From positions 1 through 9,622 of the forward strand of contig JANTGX010000066.1 of NCBI GenBank assembly GCA_024762755.1: DNA of 9,622 nucleotides, read 5' to 3'. Shown here one piece after another: positions 6,346-9,622 of the stretch. The notes beneath the pieces were generated by a model. That model searched no databases. It worked only from the letters and a program-made list of their open reading frames with translations, and was not told the DNA's origin. Origin of the DNA: Gammaproteobacteria bacterium (GTDB taxonomy: Bacteria > Pseudomonadota > Gammaproteobacteria > SZUA-152). Positions within the stretch are counted from its first letter, which is position 1. Each line of letters begins with the position of its first letter. Made by a program: the position numbers and the translations under genes.

Positions 6346-8808
6346 CTACGCCGGGACGCGGAACATGGGCGCCAGGGGGCGCGGGCGACCGAGCTGATAA
6401 CCCTGGACGTGGTCCACGCCGAGGGCCACCAGCTTCTCCAGCACGGCCTGGGTCTCGACGAATTCGGCGATGGTCTGCACGCCCATGGTGTGGCCGATGT
6501 TGTTGATGGACTCCACCATGGCATGGCCGATCTCATCGTCGGCCAGATCCTTGACGAACATCCCGTCGATCTTCAGGTAGTCCACTTCCAGGTTCTTCAG
6601 ATAGGCGAAGGAGGAGATGCCACGGCCGAAGTCGTCCAGGGCGAAGCGGCAGCCCAGGGCGCGCAACTCGCGGATGAAACGCTGGGCGATGCGCATGTTG
6701 GAGGCGGCGGCGGTCTCGGTGATCTCGAAGCAGAGGCTGGCCGGCGGTACGCCGCTCTGCCGCAAGGCCTCGACGACGAAGGCGAGAAAGCCCTCCTCGT
6801 CCAGCGACTGGCCGGAGATGTTGATGGAGAACATGCTTCCCTCGTGCCCGCGCTCACGCCGTCCGGCCAACAGCTGCAGGGCATTGAGGACGACCCAGCG
6901 GTCGACCTCCGGCATCAGGTGATAGCGTTCGGCGGCGGCGATGAACGCCGCGGGGCGGATCACGCCGCCCTCTTCGTCGATCATGCGCAGGAGGATCTCG
7001 TAGTGGGCCGGCGCCTGCGCGGCGTCCACCAGGGGCACGATGCTCTGGCAATAGAGCCGGAAGCGATCCGCATTGAGGGCGTCCCTGACCCGCTGGATCC
7101 ACTGCATATCGCCCTGCCGCTGGGCCATGGCCACGTCACGCACCTCGTAGACGTGCACCCGGTTGCCACCCTGTTCCTTGGCCACGTAGCAGGCGGAGTC
7201 TGCCATGCGCATCAATTCGCCCACGTCGCGCCAGCGCTCGGTGATGGGGACCAGGCCGATACTGGCGCCGATCTCGCAGGGCCGATCCTCCCAGGCGAAG
7301 CGATAGGCACGCACCGCGCGGCACAGGCGCTGGCCCAGCTGGCGCGCCTCGTCGGTGGGGGTGTCTTCGACGATGAGGCCGAATTCGTCGTCACCCAAGC
7401 GCGCCATGCACACGGTCTCCTCCAGCATCCCGCGTAGGTGGCGTGACAGCTCCTTGAGCAGCTGGTCGCCGGCCTGGTGGCCGTAGCTGTCGTTGATCAC
7501 TTGAAAGTGATCGAGATCGAGATAGAACAGGGCGTGCTGGCGTTTTTCCTGGTGCGCGCCGTCGAGGGCGGCCTGCAGGTGGGCCTCGAACTGGCGCCGG
7601 TTGATCAACCCGGTGAGGTGGTCGTGGCTGCTCTCGTATTCCACCCAGCGCTCCAGGCCGCGCAGCTCGGAGAGGTCGCTGAACACCAACACTGCGCCGC
7701 TGATGGTGCCCTCGGCGTCCCTCGCCACCACCGCCGCGTCGCTGATGCTGAACTCCCAGCCGCCGCGCCGCAGCAGGATACCGGTCTCCGCACTCTTGCC
7801 ACGCTCGCCGCAACCCGGCAGCTTCAAACAGCGGTTCACCGGGTCCTCGCGCGGCTGCAGGGTCTGCTCGTCCACCACGTGATAGATGTCTTTCAACGGC
7901 AGGCCCTGGGCCTCCTCGAGAGGCCAGCCGGTGAGGCGTTCGGCCACCGCATTGAGGTATTCCACCTGTCCCGCCGCGTCCACCGTGATGACCCCATCGG
8001 TGATGTGCTCGAACACCATCTGCGCCATCCGCCGCTGCTGTGCCTGGCCCTGCTCGTAGAGGGCATGGTCGGTGCAGTCGATGGCCGTGCAGACGGCCCC
8101 GCTGACCACACCCTGCCCGTCGCGCAGCACGGAGACACTCCAGGCGACACAGATCTCCCGTTCCTCGTGCGGGCTCCATCGCCGGTCGACGAGGGTCTGC
8201 TGGTCGAGCTGATTGGGGCAGTCGCGCAGCAGGCTCGGTACGGCCTCGGGGAGAAACTCCTCGACCGGCACGTCACCGAACAACCAGCGACCGGGGTGAT
8301 TGCAGAAATCCACTCGCCCCTCGGCATCCAGGCGGACCACCAGGGCGGCGGTCTGGGCGACGATCTCGGCCTCCGTGCCACCGGCGTCGGTCCTCGTCGT
8401 GGGCGAGGTCTCTGCCGCCGCACGGAAGACGAAGACCTTGCCCACCACCCGGCCGGCATCGAAGACCGAGGCCAGCATGAAGCTCACCTCGAAGCCGCTG
8501 CCGTCGCATCGGTTCAGGCGGGCATTGAGATTGAGGTGGGCACAGTCCACGCCACCGAAGGCCGGGCAGGGGGCGGCGCCCAGGGTGGCGATGTCGGTGA
8601 ATTTGAGCTGGGTCTCGGCGAAGAAGTCCTTTCCTTCGAGCTCTGCCGCCGGCCGACCGAGCAGCCGCTCGGCCTCGGCGTTCATGCTCAACAGACGACC
8701 TTCGGGATCGAGGGCCGCCACGGCATCGGTGGCCGTGGTGAGGAAGGTAGGCAAGTCCGTTTGCTTGAGTCCCTTGACGAGATTAAGTCGGGTTTCCAAG
8801 CATGTCAC
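6346..8808 (-). CDS. PAS-PAS-PAS-GGDEF-EAL cyclic-di-GMP signalling protein
   Basis: Soluble 820-residue sensor for cyclic-di-GMP turnover; no transmembrane segment is seen. Three PAS-like domains lie at about 22-130, 145-245 and 262-380, the third being the most typical (DGVITVDAAGQVEYLN, then a PAC-like end GAVLVFSDLSELRGLE). GGDEF covers about 385-555, with SHDHLTGLINRRQF, LDLDHF and NDSYGHQAGD. Its signature is GDDEF (472-476) rather than GGDEF, and there is no RxxD inhibitory site just before it. EAL covers about 570-815 with the catalytic set present: EIL (Glu604), Asn663 in NISGQS, Glu695 in EITET, Asp725-Asp726 in DDFGRG, Lys746 in LKIDG, Glu782 in AEFVET, and QGYQLGRP. The likely output is phosphodiesterase, with GGDEF regulatory or weakly active. 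The sensory half holds eleven cysteines. The start is a GTG at 8808; an in-frame stop lies a little upstream and no clear Shine-Dalgarno is seen, so the start is uncertain. It follows argG by 103 bp on the same strand. Confidence 0.95.
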   Translation of the reverse strand: MTCLETRLNLVKGLKQTDLPTFLTTATDAVAALDPEGRLLSMNAEAERLLGRPAAELEGKDFFAETQLKFTDIATLGAAPCPAFGGVDCAHLNLNARLNRCDGSGFEVSFMLASVFDAGRVVGKVFVFRAAAETSPTTRTDAGGTEAEIVAQTAALVVRLDAEGRVDFCNHPGRWLFGDVPVEEFLPEAVPSLLRDCPNQLDQQTLVDRRWSPHEEREICVAWSVSVLRDGQGVVSGAVCTAIDCTDHALYEQGQAQQRRMAQMVFEHITDGVITVDAAGQVEYLNAVAERLTGWPLEEAQGLPLKDIYHVVDEQTLQPREDPVNRCLKLPGCGERGKSAETGILLRRGGWEFSISDAAVVARDAEGTISGAVLVFSDLSELRGLERWVEYESSHDHLTGLINRRQFEAHLQAALDGAHQEKRQHALFYLDLDHFQVINDSYGHQAGDQLLKELSRHLRGMLEETVCMARLGDDEFGLIVEDTPTDEARQLGQRLCRAVRAYRFAWEDRPCEIGASIGLVPITERWRDVGELMRMADSACYVAKEQGGNRVHVYEVRDVAMAQRQGDMQWIQRVRDALNADRFRLYCQSIVPLVDAAQAPAHYEILLRMIDEEGGVIRPAAFIAAAERYHLMPEVDRWVVLNALQLLAGRRERGHEGSMFSINISGQSLDEEGFLAFVVEALRQSGVPPASLCFEITETAAASNMRIAQRFIRELRALGCRFALDDFGRGISSFAYLKNLEVDYLKIDGMFVKDLADDEIGHAMVESINNIGHTMGVQTIAEFVETQAVLEKLVALGVDHVQGYQLGRPRPLAPMFRVPA

Positions 8809-8911
8809 CGAGTATCGAGCCGTGTGGCGTGATCCTGATTTCTGTCATCCAGCGCAGCTGCCGAGGATATACCACCTGCGTCGTCAACAATACTCCCCAG
8901 GGCAGACTGGC
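8809..8911. other. Gap between argG and the cyclic-di-GMP gene
   Basis: No convincing terminator for argG was found in these 103 bp. On the minus strand TTGACG and TATATC occur but only 10 bp apart, so they are not a normal promoter pair. Read-through from argG into the signalling gene is possible. Confidence 0.4.

Positions 8912-9622
<711 letters not shown>

Noticed and set aside
6136..8832. Two long plus-strand open frames (6136-7437 and 7477-8832)
   Set aside because: Both are antisense to the PAS-GGDEF-EAL gene, which has unmistakable motifs along its whole length; the products look like low-complexity shadows.
8821..8911. Possible promoter for the cyclic-di-GMP gene (TTGACG and TATATC on the minus strand)
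   Set aside because: The spacing is about 10 bp, far from the 16-18 bp needed, and no other pairing fits.

Overview
This window looks like ordinary chromosomal DNA from a GC-rich gammaproteobacterium. The evidence is the family resemblance of PriA, Nth and ArgG, and a DUF1841 protein, a family I associate with Beta- and Gammaproteobacteria. A Chromatiales or Ectothiorhodospiraceae-like host is a guess; no ribosomal RNA or other phylogenetic marker is present.

Layout, left to right. (1) On the minus strand, priA (replication-restart helicase), with its C-terminus cut off by the left edge. (2) A 266-bp gap that carries a Rho-independent terminator for the next gene. (3) On the minus strand, a 787-residue Ig-repeat lipoprotein with a calcium-loop-like acidic module, visibly less GC-rich than its neighbours. 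(4) A 728-bp AT-richer intergenic region, the most unusual part of the window. It holds three clustered DnaA-box sequences, a fourth DnaA-box match, a consensus IHF site in an AT-rich stretch, a run of small hairpins, and the divergent starts of the lipoprotein gene and nth. (5) On the plus strand, nth (endonuclease III) and a DUF1841 gene, 17 bp apart and probably one operon. (6) On the minus strand, converging on that pair, an 820-residue PAS-PAS-PAS-GGDEF-EAL cyclic-di-GMP protein. (7) On the minus strand, the C-terminal 236 residues of argG (argininosuccinate synthase), cut by the right edge.

The genes do not form one pathway. They cover replication restart, base-excision repair, arginine biosynthesis, second-messenger turnover and a surface protein. 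I see no transposase, integrase, tRNA, rRNA, CRISPR array or recognisable defence or biosynthetic cluster. The best leads are the DnaA-box/IHF intergenic region, a triple HxxxH pattern in the DUF1841 protein, and the altered GGDEF signature beside an intact EAL active site.
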